Positions 8,130 to 17,256 of a DNA stretch of 64,000 nucleotides are shown here, piece after piece. The DNA lies in NCBI RefSeq assembly GCF_000026225.1, contig NC_011740.1, positions 3,658,001 through 3,722,000 on the forward strand, read 5' to 3'. This stretch comes from Escherichia fergusonii ATCC 35469 (GTDB lineage Bacteria > Pseudomonadota > Gammaproteobacteria > Enterobacterales > Enterobacteriaceae). Under the pieces are notes generated by a model. The model saw nothing but the letters and a program-made list of their open reading frames with translations, was not told the DNA's origin and ran no database searches. Within the stretch, counting starts at the first letter, position 1. The number at the start of each line of letters is the position of its first letter. The position numbers and the translations under genes are program-made.

Positions 8130-9668
8130 TCAGAACAGACCCAACGGTTTATCTGAGTAGCTCACCAGCAGGCACTTGGTTTGCTGGTAATGCTCCAGCA
8201 TCATCTTATGGGTTTCGCGCCCGATACCCGACTGCTTATAGCCACCAAACGCCGCATGTGCCGGGTAAGCGTGATAACAGTTGGTCCACACGCGCCCTGC
8301 CTGAATGCCGCGCCCCATCTTATAGGCCAGGTTACCATTGCGGCTCCAGACACCTGCGCCCAGGCCATATTGCGTGTCGTTCGCCAACTCCAGCGCCTCA
8401 TCCATCGTTTTGAAGGTGGTTACCGCCAGCACCGGACCAAAAATTTCTTCCTGGAACACGCGCATATTGTTCTGACCAAACAGAATCGTCGGTTCGAGGT
8501 AGTAGCCGTCTTTCAGTTCGCCTTCCAGCAGCTTGCGCCGCCCACCGGTGAGCACGTCTGCGCCCTCTTTTTTACCGATATCAATGTAGTTGAGGATGGT
8601 TTCCAGTTGCCCGTGCGAAACTTGCGCCCCCATTTGCGTCACGCTATCGAGCGGGTTACCGCTGCGAATGCTTTCGACACGGCGGATGGCGCGCTCCATA
8701 AAGCGTTCGTAGATAGACTCCTGCACTAAGGCACGACTTGGACAGGTGCAAACTTCGCCCTGGTTAAAAGCAAACAGTGCAAAGCCTTCCAGCGCTTTAT
8801 CGAAAAAGGCATCTTCTTCATCCATCACATCAGCAAAGAAGATATTTGGCGACTTGCCGCCCAGCTCCAGGGTTACCGGAATAATATTTTGCGTGGCGTA
8901 CTGCATAATTTGTTGGCCCACTTCCGTTGAGCCGGTAAACGCCACTTTGGCGATGCGTTTCGAGGTCGCCAGATATTCGCCAATTTCCCCACCTGCGCCA
9001 TTGACCACGTTCACCACGCCCGGCGGCAGTAAATCACCGACGATTTCCATTAGCAGCAGTACAGAAAGCGGGGTAAGACGTGCGGGTTTCAGCACAACGC
9101 AGTTGCCCGCCGCCAGCGCAGGGGCCATTTTCCAGCTCGCCATCAACAGCGGGAAGTTCCAGGGGATAATCTGCCCCACCACGCCTAACGGTTCGTGGAA
9201 GTGGTAAGCCACGGTTTCGCTATCCACTTCACTAATACCGCCTTCCTGCGCCCGAATACACGAGGCAAAATAGCGGAAATGGTCAATCGCCAGCGGCACA
9301 TCGGCTGCACTGGTTTCGCGGATAGGTTTGCCGTTATCCCAGGTTTCAGCCGTCGCTAACAGCTCGAGGTTCTGCTCCATCCGATCGGCAATCTTAAACA
9401 GAATCGCCGCTCGATCCTGCACCGAGGTATGCGCCCATTTATCTTTCACTTTATGCGCAGCATCCAGCGCCAGATCGATGTCACGTTTGCCCGAAGACGC
9501 CACTTCGCACAGTAGCTGCCCGGTCACCGGCGTCAGGTTCTGGTAATACTCACCGTCGGCAGGCGCGACCCACTCGCCGCCGATAAAGTTATCGTAGCGT
9601 GCTTTTAACTTAAGAGGAAAACCATACTCGCCGGGCTGAACACGTGCTGAAGGGGGATTGTTGGTCAT
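8130..9668 (-). CDS. aldB: Aldehyde dehydrogenase AldB
   Basis: NAD(P)-dependent aldehyde dehydrogenase, 512 residues, that oxidises acetaldehyde and other short aldehydes; in E. coli it is induced in stationary phase (RpoS, CRP). The frame is open further upstream, but MTNNPPSARVQPGEYGF is the known start, preceded by GGAGACGATC. The glutamate motif LELGGKSPN and the catalytic-cysteine region NQGEVCTCPSRA are intact. It lies directly beside sgbE; in K-12 yiaT, yiaU, yiaV and yiaW sit between them. Confidence 0.96.
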   Translation of the reverse strand: MTNNPPSARVQPGEYGFPLKLKARYDNFIGGEWVAPADGEYYQNLTPVTGQLLCEVASSGKRDIDLALDAAHKVKDKWAHTSVQDRAAILFKIADRMEQNLELLATAETWDNGKPIRETSAADVPLAIDHFRYFASCIRAQEGGISEVDSETVAYHFHEPLGVVGQIIPWNFPLLMASWKMAPALAAGNCVVLKPARLTPLSVLLLMEIVGDLLPPGVVNVVNGAGGEIGEYLATSKRIAKVAFTGSTEVGQQIMQYATQNIIPVTLELGGKSPNIFFADVMDEEDAFFDKALEGFALFAFNQGEVCTCPSRALVQESIYERFMERAIRRVESIRSGNPLDSVTQMGAQVSHGQLETILNYIDIGKKEGADVLTGGRRKLLEGELKDGYYLEPTILFGQNNMRVFQEEIFGPVLAVTTFKTMDEALELANDTQYGLGAGVWSRNGNLAYKMGRGIQAGRVWTNCYHAYPAHAAFGGYKQSGIGRETHKMMLEHYQQTKCLLVSYSDKPLGLF

Positions 9669-9792
9669 GATCGTCTCCTTGCGGTGTGAGGTATAACAAG
9701 GGTAGACGTGACTGGCCAAATCTTCGCCAGCTGGTGATAGCTTTACGACGGCTATCACGAATTTACGGGCAAGGATTACAGAGATAACTAAA

Positions 9793-9824
9793 ACTCTCTC
9801 AAAAATCGCAAATTTTGAGAGAGT
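9793..9824 (-). terminator. Probable yiaY terminator
   Basis: A 12-bp perfect inverted repeat (ACTCTCTCAAAA / TTTTGAGAGAGT) with an 8-nt loop, followed on the minus strand by TTTAG. It lies 45 nt past the yiaY stop and upstream of aldB, so it should separate the two units. A second small hairpin (TGGCT...AGCCA) lies at 9833-9854. Confidence 0.6.
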
Positions 9825-9868
9825 TGAAAAAATGGCTGACAATTAGCCAGCCATTGTGGGAATGATGA

Positions 9869-11020
9869 TTACATCGCCGCGCGATAAATCGCCATAATTT
9901 CTTCGTGAGTTGCCTGGATCGGGTTAGTAAAGCCGCAGGCGTCTTTCAGGGCATTGGTTGCCAGCACCGGAATATCTTCTTCTTTCACGTTCAGGTCACG
10001 CAGGCCTGCCGGGATATTCACTTTCTTCGCCAGTTCACGGATGGCATTGATGCACGCTTCTGCACCTTCTGCGTCATTTTTACCTGTCACGTTAACGCCC
10101 ATGGCAGCAGCGCAGTCACGCAGACGCGCAGCAGCGACTTTGCTGTTGAACACCTGAACGTGTGGCAGCAGAACAGCATTACATACACCGTGTGGCAGGT
10201 TGTAGAAACCGCCCAGCTGGTGCGCCATCGCATGAACATAACCCAGAGATGCGTTGTTGAATGCCATACCAGCGAGGAATTGAGCGTAAGCCATTGCTTC
10301 ACGCGCTTTAGCATTGCTGCCATCTTCAACGGCTAACGGCAGGTTTTCGGCAATCATGGTCACCGCTTTCAGTGCGCAAGCGTCAGTGATCGGCGTTGCA
10401 GCAATTGAAACATACGCTTCAATAGCGTGTGTTAAAGCATCCATACCAGTGGCGGCGGTTAGTGACTTCGGCATACCGATCATCAGCGAGGAGTCATTGA
10501 CAGAAAGCAGCGGAGTCACGTGCTTATCAACAATCGCCATTTTGATGTGACGTGCTTCGTCGGTGATGATGCAGAAACGAGTCATTTCTGATGCAGTACC
10601 CGCAGTGGTGTTGATGGCGATCATCGGCAGCTGCGGTTTTGCAGAGCGGTCAACGCCTTCATAATCACGGATATCACCACCGTTGGCCGCTACCAGCGCA
10701 ATACCTTTTGCGCAGTCATGCGGAGAACCACCGCCCAGGGAGATTACGCTATCACAATTATTTTCGGTCAGCAGTTTGAGACCTGCAGCAACGTTTTCTG
10801 TCGTTGGGTTAGGCTGAGTACCATCATAAATAACGCTGAAAATATCACGCTCTTGCAATGCTTTTTGTACATCTCCCGCCATACCTAATTGAGTCAGCAT
10901 GCTGTCAGTAACAATTAATGTCCGGCGAAAACCATATTCCGCCATCATATTCATTGCGTCGTTCAATGAATCAGCACCAATTACATTCACAGAAGGAATA
11001 AAAAAGGTTGAAGCTGCCAT
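9869..11020 (-). CDS. yiaY: Fe-dependent alcohol dehydrogenase YiaY
   Basis: Group III iron-activated alcohol dehydrogenase of 383 residues. The nucleotide-binding GGGSPHDCAKG is near residue 97; metal-ligand regions include GMDALTHAIEAY and GYVHAMAHQLGGFYNLPHG. The start at MAASTFFIPSVNVIG has GGAGAGT upstream. An extension to 11128 is open but lacks family similarity. The N-terminal third shows several substitutions compared with the K-12 protein as I recall it, while the rest is nearly identical. The physiological substrate is not settled. Confidence 0.94.
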   Translation of the reverse strand: MAASTFFIPSVNVIGADSLNDAMNMMAEYGFRRTLIVTDSMLTQLGMAGDVQKALQERDIFSVIYDGTQPNPTTENVAAGLKLLTENNCDSVISLGGGSPHDCAKGIALVAANGGDIRDYEGVDRSAKPQLPMIAINTTAGTASEMTRFCIITDEARHIKMAIVDKHVTPLLSVNDSSLMIGMPKSLTAATGMDALTHAIEAYVSIAATPITDACALKAVTMIAENLPLAVEDGSNAKAREAMAYAQFLAGMAFNNASLGYVHAMAHQLGGFYNLPHGVCNAVLLPHVQVFNSKVAAARLRDCAAAMGVNVTGKNDAEGAEACINAIRELAKKVNIPAGLRDLNVKEEDIPVLATNALKDACGFTNPIQATHEEIMAIYRAAM

Positions 11021-11120
11021 AACACTCTCCTGATTATTTATAATAAAGGAAGGGGAGCTTACAAGGTTGTATGACTCAAAAATATGATCAGCATTGTTAT
11101 TTATGGAATGAGAAGAATAA

Positions 11121-11155
11121 AAAAGCACATTAGATTAAAAAATCTATTGTGCTTT
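11121..11155 (-). terminator. selAB terminator
   Basis: Stem AAGCACA...TGTGCTT extended by AGATT/AATCT, followed on the minus strand by a run of six T. It lies about 55 nt beyond the selB stop and before yiaY, consistent with an intrinsic terminator for selAB. Confidence 0.7.
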
Positions 11156-11209
11156 ATTCATATCAATAAGATATTTGTATTAATTCATTTTAATTTTGAA
11201 TTAATTGTT

Positions 11210-13057
11210 TCATTCTTTTTCAGGAAATAATAACGCATCGCGTAATAAATGATCATTTCCTCGACGACGGGTAAATCCAATACGGTCAAAATATTCCAGA
11301 ATCTGAATCGCCAGTTTTCGTCCAACACCTAAGCGATCACGGAAATCTGCCGCACAGGTTGATCCGGTTTGCTGATCGAGATCGCGGATCATATTGGCGA
11401 ATTCAACAATCCGATCATTGCGGTAGTAACGATCTTTAACGATCGCAGTAATCATCCCTTGCTGCGCGGCCTGACGCAGCGTCAGACGCATTGCCTGCTC
11501 TTCTGTTCCGGTTTCTTTTGCCAGATCGCGTACCCACCATGGCTCATCGGCGAACAACGGTGCGGCTTTTTGCCAGATCACCTGCTGTTCATCGCTAAAC
11601 CCGGCTTTGTGACTGGGCAGATGCAGCCAACCGTGGTGGCTATGGATATCCCCACTTTCGCGCATCTTTTCAATCAGCAACAGCACCAGAGCTTCATCTT
11701 CCATCGGCAGTGCCATGCGACGCAGACGCTCGCGTCCAGGGCCTGGCTCATCACGATGTTGTTCATGGTACGTTGCCAGCGTATCGAGAATTTTCCGTTG
11801 CCAGCGTGCAGCAACAGGAGCGTTTAACAAGCTATAACCGGCCTGAATAAAGCCCGGCTGCTGAATCAGGTGACGCAATCCTTCACCACTCAGCTGCCGC
11901 GCCCAGGTAAAATCAGGAAGATTAACCGCGCCGCGTTGCAGGTGAACGCTTAACGCTTCGCTATCATTCTGTGCCCCGGCGAGGGAAGCCAGCCATTGCA
12001 GATACTCTGGTTTACGCTTCCCACGACGCGGCGGGTTAAGCATCACGACGCGCGCTCCGGCCAGCGTGTTGCGGGCAGAGATATCGCGCAATACCAGGCG
12101 GTCGTTATCCGCCAGCCATAACGGGGTGTCGAAGACCAGTTCTGCAAGGTTATCTTCCAGCAGTGACACGCGCCCGGTAACGTGGCTGGCAGCATGATGA
12201 ATATGCAGTGGCTGCCACTGGGTCAGCGGCTCGTGAGTGCGTAGCTCAACAATAATCCGGGTGAATGGTTCTGGCGGTGCATCGGTAAGTAACCAGTCAC
12301 CACGGCTAATCTGATCTTTTTCTGCATCACCAGCAATATTCAGGGCAATACGCTGCCCGGCATGAGCGAATTCAGTAGGTTGATTTTGTGCATGAAGCGC
12401 ACGCACACGCATCGGTTTATTCACTCCAGTCAGCCATAACGTGTCGCCGACTTTCACTTCACCGCTCAGTGCCGTGCCCGTCACCACCAGTCCTGCCCCT
12501 TTAACCGTAAAAGCACGGTCGATGGCCAGACGGAAACTTTGCTGACTGGCATGTTCGCGTTCCGGCAACTGGAGCAAATGTTCACGCAGGGCATCAATTC
12601 CCCGCCCTTCGGTTGCTGCGGTGACAAACAGTTTTGCATCAGCAAAACCATATTCCCGCAGCACCTCCTTTACCTGGCGTTCAACCTCACCAACACGCGC
12701 TTCATCTACGCGATCCGCTTTAGTGAGTGCCACCGTCAGTGTCGGATTTCCTGTTAACTGCAAAATAGCCAGGTGCTCACGGGTTTGTGCCATTACACCA
12801 TCATCACACGCCACCACCAGCAACGCATGATCAATACCGCCCACACCAGCCAGCATGTTGGAGAGAAATTTTTCGTGACCAGGAACATCAATAAAACCTA
12901 ACACGCGACCATCTGGCTGCGGCCAGTAGGCATAACCGAGATCGATGGTCATGCCACGCTTCTTTTCTTCTGGCAGGCGGTCGGCGTTAACTCCCGTAAT
13001 TGCCTGTAATAGCGTGGTTTTACCGTGGTCTACGTGTCCGGCGGTAGCAATAATCAT
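11210..13057 (-). CDS. selB: Selenocysteine-specific elongation factor SelB
   Basis: Translation factor of 615 residues that delivers Sec-tRNA(Sec) to UGA codons by binding the SECIS hairpin in the mRNA. The N-terminal GTPase shows GHVDHGKT at residues 7-14, DVPGHEKF for switch II and TKAD for guanine specificity. The C-terminal half holds winged-helix domains that bind SECIS, ending in RRRGNDHLLRD. It has one residue more than the K-12 protein I recall (final EKE). It overlaps selA by 4 nt, so translation is coupled. Confidence 0.97.
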   Translation of the reverse strand: MIIATAGHVDHGKTTLLQAITGVNADRLPEEKKRGMTIDLGYAYWPQPDGRVLGFIDVPGHEKFLSNMLAGVGGIDHALLVVACDDGVMAQTREHLAILQLTGNPTLTVALTKADRVDEARVGEVERQVKEVLREYGFADAKLFVTAATEGRGIDALREHLLQLPEREHASQQSFRLAIDRAFTVKGAGLVVTGTALSGEVKVGDTLWLTGVNKPMRVRALHAQNQPTEFAHAGQRIALNIAGDAEKDQISRGDWLLTDAPPEPFTRIIVELRTHEPLTQWQPLHIHHAASHVTGRVSLLEDNLAELVFDTPLWLADNDRLVLRDISARNTLAGARVVMLNPPRRGKRKPEYLQWLASLAGAQNDSEALSVHLQRGAVNLPDFTWARQLSGEGLRHLIQQPGFIQAGYSLLNAPVAARWQRKILDTLATYHEQHRDEPGPGRERLRRMALPMEDEALVLLLIEKMRESGDIHSHHGWLHLPSHKAGFSDEQQVIWQKAAPLFADEPWWVRDLAKETGTEEQAMRLTLRQAAQQGMITAIVKDRYYRNDRIVEFANMIRDLDQQTGSTCAADFRDRLGVGRKLAIQILEYFDRIGFTRRRGNDHLLRDALLFPEKE

Positions 13058-14445
13058 TTCAGCAACATCTCCAAAAACCGGGTCTCATCTTCGAGGCAGC
13101 GCAAATCCAACCACAGGCGGCCATCGTAAATCCGTCCGATAACCGGCACGGGCAATTCGCGCCAACGGGCAGCCAGAGTCTCCAGGCGGCTTCCGCGTCC
13201 GTCATGTGGGGTAAACGTTAATGCCGCACTGGGCAGGCGATCAACAGGCAGCGAACCGCTACCAATTTGCGACTGACACGGCATTACCGCAACCGCAAAT
13301 TCCTCGCCATAATGTGCAAGTAAAGGTGCCAGTAACCGCTGCCCTTGTACCTGAATCTTCTCTTGCTGACGAGTCAGTAAACGTAATGTCGGTAATTTTT
13401 CGCTAAGCGCTTCTGGATGCAAATACAGACGCAGAGTGGCTTCCAGCGCGGCGAGTGTCATTTTATCTGCCCGTAGCGCTCGTTTCAGCGGATGGCTTTG
13501 CAGGCGGGCAATCATCTCTTTTTTCCCGACGATAATCCCCGCCTGCGGCCCGCCGAGTAACTTGTCGCCAGAGAAACTTACCAGGCTCACGCCTGCGGCG
13601 ATAAGCTCCTGTGGCATCGGCTCTTTTGGCAAGCCGTACTGGCTGAGATCAACCAGCGAACCGCTACCCAAATCCGTGACCACCGGGATATCAAGCTCTT
13701 TACCAATACTCACCAACTCTGCTTCATCCACTGCTTTGGTGAAACCTTCAATGCTGTAATTACTGGTGTGAACTTTCATCAACAATGCCGTATTTTCATT
13801 TACGGCCTGTCGATAATCCTTTGCATGGGTGCGGTTGGTGGTACCCACTTCATGTAATGCGCATCCTGCCTGACGCATCACATCGGGAATGCGAAACGCA
13901 CCGCCAATCTCCACCAACTCCCCACGTGAAACTACCACTTCTTTACCGCTGGCAGTTGCTGCCAACATCAACAGCACTGCAGCAGCATTGTTATTGACGA
14001 TACAGGCATCTTCCGCGCCCGTAATGCGGCAAAGTAACTCCGCCAGAGCGCGATCACGATGCCCACGACCGGCACCATCCAGGTCATATTCCAGCGTCAC
14101 TGGCGAGCGCATCGCCTGAGAAACGGCCGCTACCGCCTCTTCTGCCTGTAACGCCCTTCCCAGATTGGTATGTAATACCGTGCCCGTAAGGTTAATTACC
14201 GGACGTAACGCGCTTTGCGCCTCTTTTTGTAAGCGAGCATCTGCCTCACACGCCCAGTTATCGCACCAGGCGGGCAAGGCCTGGGTTGCACGAATCATCT
14301 CCCGCGCTTCGTCAACCATTTGACGTAGCAGGTCAACAACTCGGGTATGGCCGTAAGTTTCACGCAAAGTGAGAAATGCACTATCACGCAACAGACGATC
14401 GATAGCAGGAAGCTGGCTAAATAAAGAACGCGTTTCGGTAGTCAT
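13054..14445 (-). CDS. selA: L-seryl-tRNA(Sec) selenium transferase SelA
   Basis: PLP enzyme of 463 residues that converts Ser-tRNA(Sec) to Sec-tRNA(Sec) with selenophosphate. The PLP lysine is Lys295 in FSGDKLLGGPQ, the position known for E. coli SelA. I used MTTETRSLFS as the start; an open extension to 14478 adds 11 residues with no family support. selA and selB form one operon, and a SECIS-like element in the selAB leader has been reported to give feedback by SelB (prior knowledge, not tested here). Confidence 0.97.
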   Translation of the reverse strand: MTTETRSLFSQLPAIDRLLRDSAFLTLRETYGHTRVVDLLRQMVDEAREMIRATQALPAWCDNWACEADARLQKEAQSALRPVINLTGTVLHTNLGRALQAEEAVAAVSQAMRSPVTLEYDLDGAGRGHRDRALAELLCRITGAEDACIVNNNAAAVLLMLAATASGKEVVVSRGELVEIGGAFRIPDVMRQAGCALHEVGTTNRTHAKDYRQAVNENTALLMKVHTSNYSIEGFTKAVDEAELVSIGKELDIPVVTDLGSGSLVDLSQYGLPKEPMPQELIAAGVSLVSFSGDKLLGGPQAGIIVGKKEMIARLQSHPLKRALRADKMTLAALEATLRLYLHPEALSEKLPTLRLLTRQQEKIQVQGQRLLAPLLAHYGEEFAVAVMPCQSQIGSGSLPVDRLPSAALTFTPHDGRGSRLETLAARWRELPVPVIGRIYDGRLWLDLRCLEDETRFLEMLLK

Positions 14446-14466
14446 GACGAGGCCCGGCAGTTGGTG

Positions 14467-14487
14467 CCCTCTCCCCAACGGAGAGGG
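14467..14487. repeat. Hairpin repeat upstream of selA
   Basis: Inverted repeat CCCTCTCC / GGAGAGGG with a 5-nt loop in the yibF-selA gap. The same stem occurs between mtlA and mtlD at 19184-19203, so this is one copy of a dispersed intergenic hairpin motif. It lies in the selA leader, 22 nt before the start codon. Confidence 0.6.
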
Positions 14488-14542
14488 ATTGCGACATGAA
14501 GGGGATTGTAACGTGAGATTGTTCAGGCGGACATATTACGCA

Positions 14543-15151
14543 TCAAGCCTTTGGTGGTTCGGTGCGGGCAAAACTTTCGCGATTTAAGTGTATTTCAACC
14601 AGTTTTACCAGGTTCTGGCGATCCACACACCAGCCAGGGGCAACACGGCGGTAATTGAGATAGCTAATCGCACAGACAATGGCGATTGTCCCCAGATGAA
14701 ACGAGTTGTGCCTCAATGTGCCATCCAGCAAATATCCTTCCAGCACATCCAGGCTACGGTTGATTTTATCGCGTTGGCGCAGCAGCTCGGCTTCCGACTG
14801 CTGAGCGGCAGGGCGCGCCTGCTCGCGTACAGAGACCAGCGCAGCCTCCATGATGCCATCTGCCAGTGCTTCGATTTGCCGAACTTTCAGAGCTTCTCGC
14901 GGTGAATCTGGCAGCATCGGCGGGGAAATATTCAAATGTTCGATATAGGCCGCAATAATGGGTGAATCAAACCAGTATTCACCGTCATCGGTCACCAGCG
15001 CGGGGACTTTTCCCAGCGGGTTGTACTGCGCCACGCCGTTTCCCTCGTTATAAGGCAGTTCGTTAACAAACTCGAACGTGATGCCCTTCTCTAACAAGAG
15101 AATGGAAATTTTGCGGACAAACGGACTGGTGTAACTACCGATGAGCTTCAT
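14543..15151 (-). CDS. yibF: Glutathione S-transferase homologue YibF
   Basis: Cytosolic GST-fold protein of 202 residues. The N-terminal thioredoxin-like domain shows SYTSPFVRKI (residues 5-14) and the cis-proline/glutathione-site region GKVPALVTDDGEYWFDSPII (residues 48-67); an all-helical C-terminal domain follows. It is a known GST-like protein with no firm substrate. It sits upstream of selAB on the same strand. The 68-nt gap to yibH behind it is where K-12 carries rhsA and its satellite genes. Confidence 0.93.
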   Translation of the reverse strand: MKLIGSYTSPFVRKISILLLEKGITFEFVNELPYNEGNGVAQYNPLGKVPALVTDDGEYWFDSPIIAAYIEHLNISPPMLPDSPREALKVRQIEALADGIMEAALVSVREQARPAAQQSEAELLRQRDKINRSLDVLEGYLLDGTLRHNSFHLGTIAIVCAISYLNYRRVAPGWCVDRQNLVKLVEIHLNRESFARTEPPKA

Positions 15152-15219
15152 TATGTTTCCTTTTTGTTAACAAAATATGAGTATGACTCAGGGTTAAAAA
15201 AAAGGCAGCCAATAAAATA

Positions 15220-16356
15220 TCAATGATCTAAATAAAGATAGTGCATCCAACTGGTCATACGCAGGAGTACTTTGCGCATAACGGAAACGTGGCTGAAATG
15301 GTCTGAATAAACCGCAACCTGGGCGTAAATGCCGTCGGGCAGAGCATCAACCTCAGCATTAGGTTCCAGATCAATCAGCGCAAGTACGCCGTCTGTTCCT
15401 GGCACGACCGTCAGCGATTGCAATACCCCTTGCGCCTGATACGAGCCGCCAGGAACAACGGGCAGAATTTGCGTCAACTTGCCACGAAAGACTTGCCCTG
15501 GCAGCGCATTGAACACCACTTCGGCTTCATCGCCAGACTCCAGACGCAGCAGCGAGTTTTGCCGGAACTGAGCGACAATTTGCCGTTTCTGTTCAGGGAT
15601 AAACACCATCACCGGGCGTAGGGGTAATGCAGCCGCGTAAGTACCAGGGCGAATCAGTACCTGGGTGACGTAGCCATTGCTCGGCGCCCGCACAACAGTT
15701 TGCGCCAGGTTATATTCCGCCTCCGCCAGCTGTGCTCTTAAGCTGACAATTTGCGATTGCTCACCATTGATCATGCTGTCTAACTGACTTTGAATTTGTG
15801 CCTGTTCCGCCACCGAACCTTTCACCAGGGCATCCTGAGCAAGAAAGTTTTGTCGGGCATCGTCAATATCTCGTTCTGAAAAAGGATTAACCACCGCCTG
15901 ACTACCTTTCAGGTAACGCTGATAATTTTTATACAGACGATCGCGCTCTGCTGATACCTGCGTCGTGTTCGCCACGGCTTCCGCTAATTGTGCCCTTAGC
16001 GTTTTGATGTTGTGGGTTGCTGTCATCAGGTCAGCCTGAAGCCGTGTCACTCGCGCCTGATAACGCACCGGATCAAGCTTAAAGAGCACGTCTCCCTTGT
16101 GAATAAGTTGATTATTTTTGTCAGTGACTTCGCTGACGATCCCCGTTACCTGCGGCGTAATCGGAATTGAAATCACCGCTTTTTGTGCCGTAAAGGTGTA
16201 AGGATGGTTGTAGTTCATTAATAAAATTAAACCACTCACCAGAAACACACCGCCGAGCGCCGCGGTCGCCAGCGTCCACTGATTCACCGGAATGCGGAAG
16301 ATTTTAAAGACCGCCCACGCCAGCGCCACGTAAGTTAAAACAATCAATAGATCCAT
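15220..16356 (-). CDS. yibH: HlyD-family membrane fusion protein YibH
   Basis: Membrane-fusion (periplasmic adaptor) protein of 378 residues with one or two hydrophobic N-terminal segments (about residues 1-20 and 27-47), a biotinyl-lipoyl-like segment, a long alpha-helical hairpin (about 95-210) and a beta-barrel domain (VVRAPSNGYVTQVLIRPG). Such proteins work with inner-membrane exporters. The only partner visible is the small membrane protein YibI, encoded 2 nt upstream. Substrate unknown. Confidence 0.92.
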   Translation of the reverse strand: MDLLIVLTYVALAWAVFKIFRIPVNQWTLATAALGGVFLVSGLILLMNYNHPYTFTAQKAVISIPITPQVTGIVSEVTDKNNQLIHKGDVLFKLDPVRYQARVTRLQADLMTATHNIKTLRAQLAEAVANTTQVSAERDRLYKNYQRYLKGSQAVVNPFSERDIDDARQNFLAQDALVKGSVAEQAQIQSQLDSMINGEQSQIVSLRAQLAEAEYNLAQTVVRAPSNGYVTQVLIRPGTYAAALPLRPVMVFIPEQKRQIVAQFRQNSLLRLESGDEAEVVFNALPGQVFRGKLTQILPVVPGGSYQAQGVLQSLTVVPGTDGVLALIDLEPNAEVDALPDGIYAQVAVYSDHFSHVSVMRKVLLRMTSWMHYLYLDH

Positions 16357-16358
16357 AG

Positions 16359-16721
16359 TTAGATCTCCGGGAACGTGGAGTAATCAGGTTTTTTGTCAGT
16401 GGCGAGCTGCTGCTCCAGCCGGGAAATTCGCGCCGAAAGTGCGGCGATTTCCGGGTCTGGCTCGTTGCCTTGCGGCGTAACATGTGACTGCATACCCCAG
16501 CCGCGCTCCGGTTGGTAGAGCGTTGCCCAGATCCACAAAAACGGCCAGATAACATGCAGGGTAAACAAGCTTACCCAGCCCGCGGTATGAATAGCGTCGG
16601 CATGGGGATGGTTGCGCTTTTTGGCGATCAGATAGGGGATGTCATGAATGGCGATGATGCCGTAAAAAATCACCAGAAAGACGAATATCAGCACTCCCAA
16701 CGCGAAATAGTTTAGAAACAT
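16359..16721 (-). CDS. yibI: DUF3302 inner-membrane protein YibI
   Basis: Small membrane protein of 120 residues: hydrophobic segments at about residues 4-26 and 46-67, then a polar tail with a short coiled-coil-like stretch (IAALSARISRLEQQL). It belongs to DUF3302. Its stop lies 2 nt before the yibH start, so the two form an operon; DUF3302 proteins commonly accompany HlyD-like proteins. The function is unknown; a role as partner of YibH is inference. Confidence 0.9.
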   Translation of the reverse strand: MFLNYFALGVLIFVFLVIFYGIIAIHDIPYLIAKKRNHPHADAIHTAGWVSLFTLHVIWPFLWIWATLYQPERGWGMQSHVTPQGNEPDPEIAALSARISRLEQQLATDKKPDYSTFPEI

Positions 16722-16936
16722 ATCTGCCTCAGATTCACGCTAATCAGGGTTGTTGTGGGCTGGCAGCCGGATGAAAGTCAGGCTGATAATTTGAACATAA
16801 TTGCAGGCAGCAATTTTCGCCATCCAACGAAAGGATAATTTTTGCTGGCGAGAAGTTGCTCACTTTCAGAGCGAAAGAAACCAGTCAGCAAAATTTGCCG
16901 GGGATCACATTCGGATAATTGCAGGTAAAAATATCT

Positions 16937-16952
16937 TGTGATGCAGATCACA
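16937..16952. promoter_or_regulatory. CRP site 1 of mtl
   Basis: TGTGATGCAGATCACA matches the CRP consensus TGTGA-N6-TCACA at every conserved base. Confidence 0.85.
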
Positions 16953-16980
16953 AACAATCAACAAACCTTCAAAATAAAAA

Positions 16981-16996
16981 TGTGAGTAACTTCACA
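16981..16996. promoter_or_regulatory. CRP site 2 of mtl
   Basis: TGTGAGTAACTTCACA is a perfect CRP palindrome, 44 nt from site 1 (about four helical turns). Confidence 0.85.
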
Positions 16997-17053
16997 TTTA
17001 TATGCCATTTTTGGTCAAATTTAGCCGTTTGTGGTTTTCTTACACAGCATTAT

Positions 17054-17069
17054 TGTGACGACGGTCACA
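17054..17069. promoter_or_regulatory. CRP site 3 of mtl
   Basis: TGTGACGACGGTCACA is a perfect CRP palindrome, 73 nt from site 2 (about seven helical turns). Confidence 0.85.
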
Positions 17070-17097
17070 CCAAATACCTCTCTACCCCCTATATTTA

Positions 17098-17113
17098 TGT
17101 GATCAAAATCACA
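17098..17113. promoter_or_regulatory. CRP site 4 of mtl
   Basis: TGTGATCAAAATCACA is a perfect CRP palindrome, again 44 nt from its neighbour, and the copy nearest to mtlA. Confidence 0.85.
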
Positions 17114-17256
17114 CAAAAGGCCGTCGACTGGACAGTTGATCGATTCAGTGCCAGATTTCGCACTATCAACAAGGTCCGGCTACCTCTGCCGCCACATTAA
17201 CAAAAAACCTCGGGCTTCCAGCCTGCGCGACAGCAAACATAAGAAGGGGTGTTTTT

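Larger units (their letters stand above)
16722..17256 (+). promoter_or_regulatory. mtlA control region
   Basis: A 535-nt non-coding stretch between the divergent yibI and mtlA genes. It carries four perfect CRP palindromes (listed separately) and a weaker half-matching site around 16893-16908 (GATCACA half). The E. coli mtl promoter is known to bind CRP at several sites and to be repressed with the help of MtlR. AAGAAGGGG at 17240-17248 is the mtlA ribosome site. I could not pick the -10 box with confidence. Confidence 0.75.

Noticed and set aside
9669..9842. 58-codon N-terminal extension of aldB
   Set aside because: It runs through the promoter area and a terminator hairpin; MTNNPPSARV has its own ribosome site and gives the known length.
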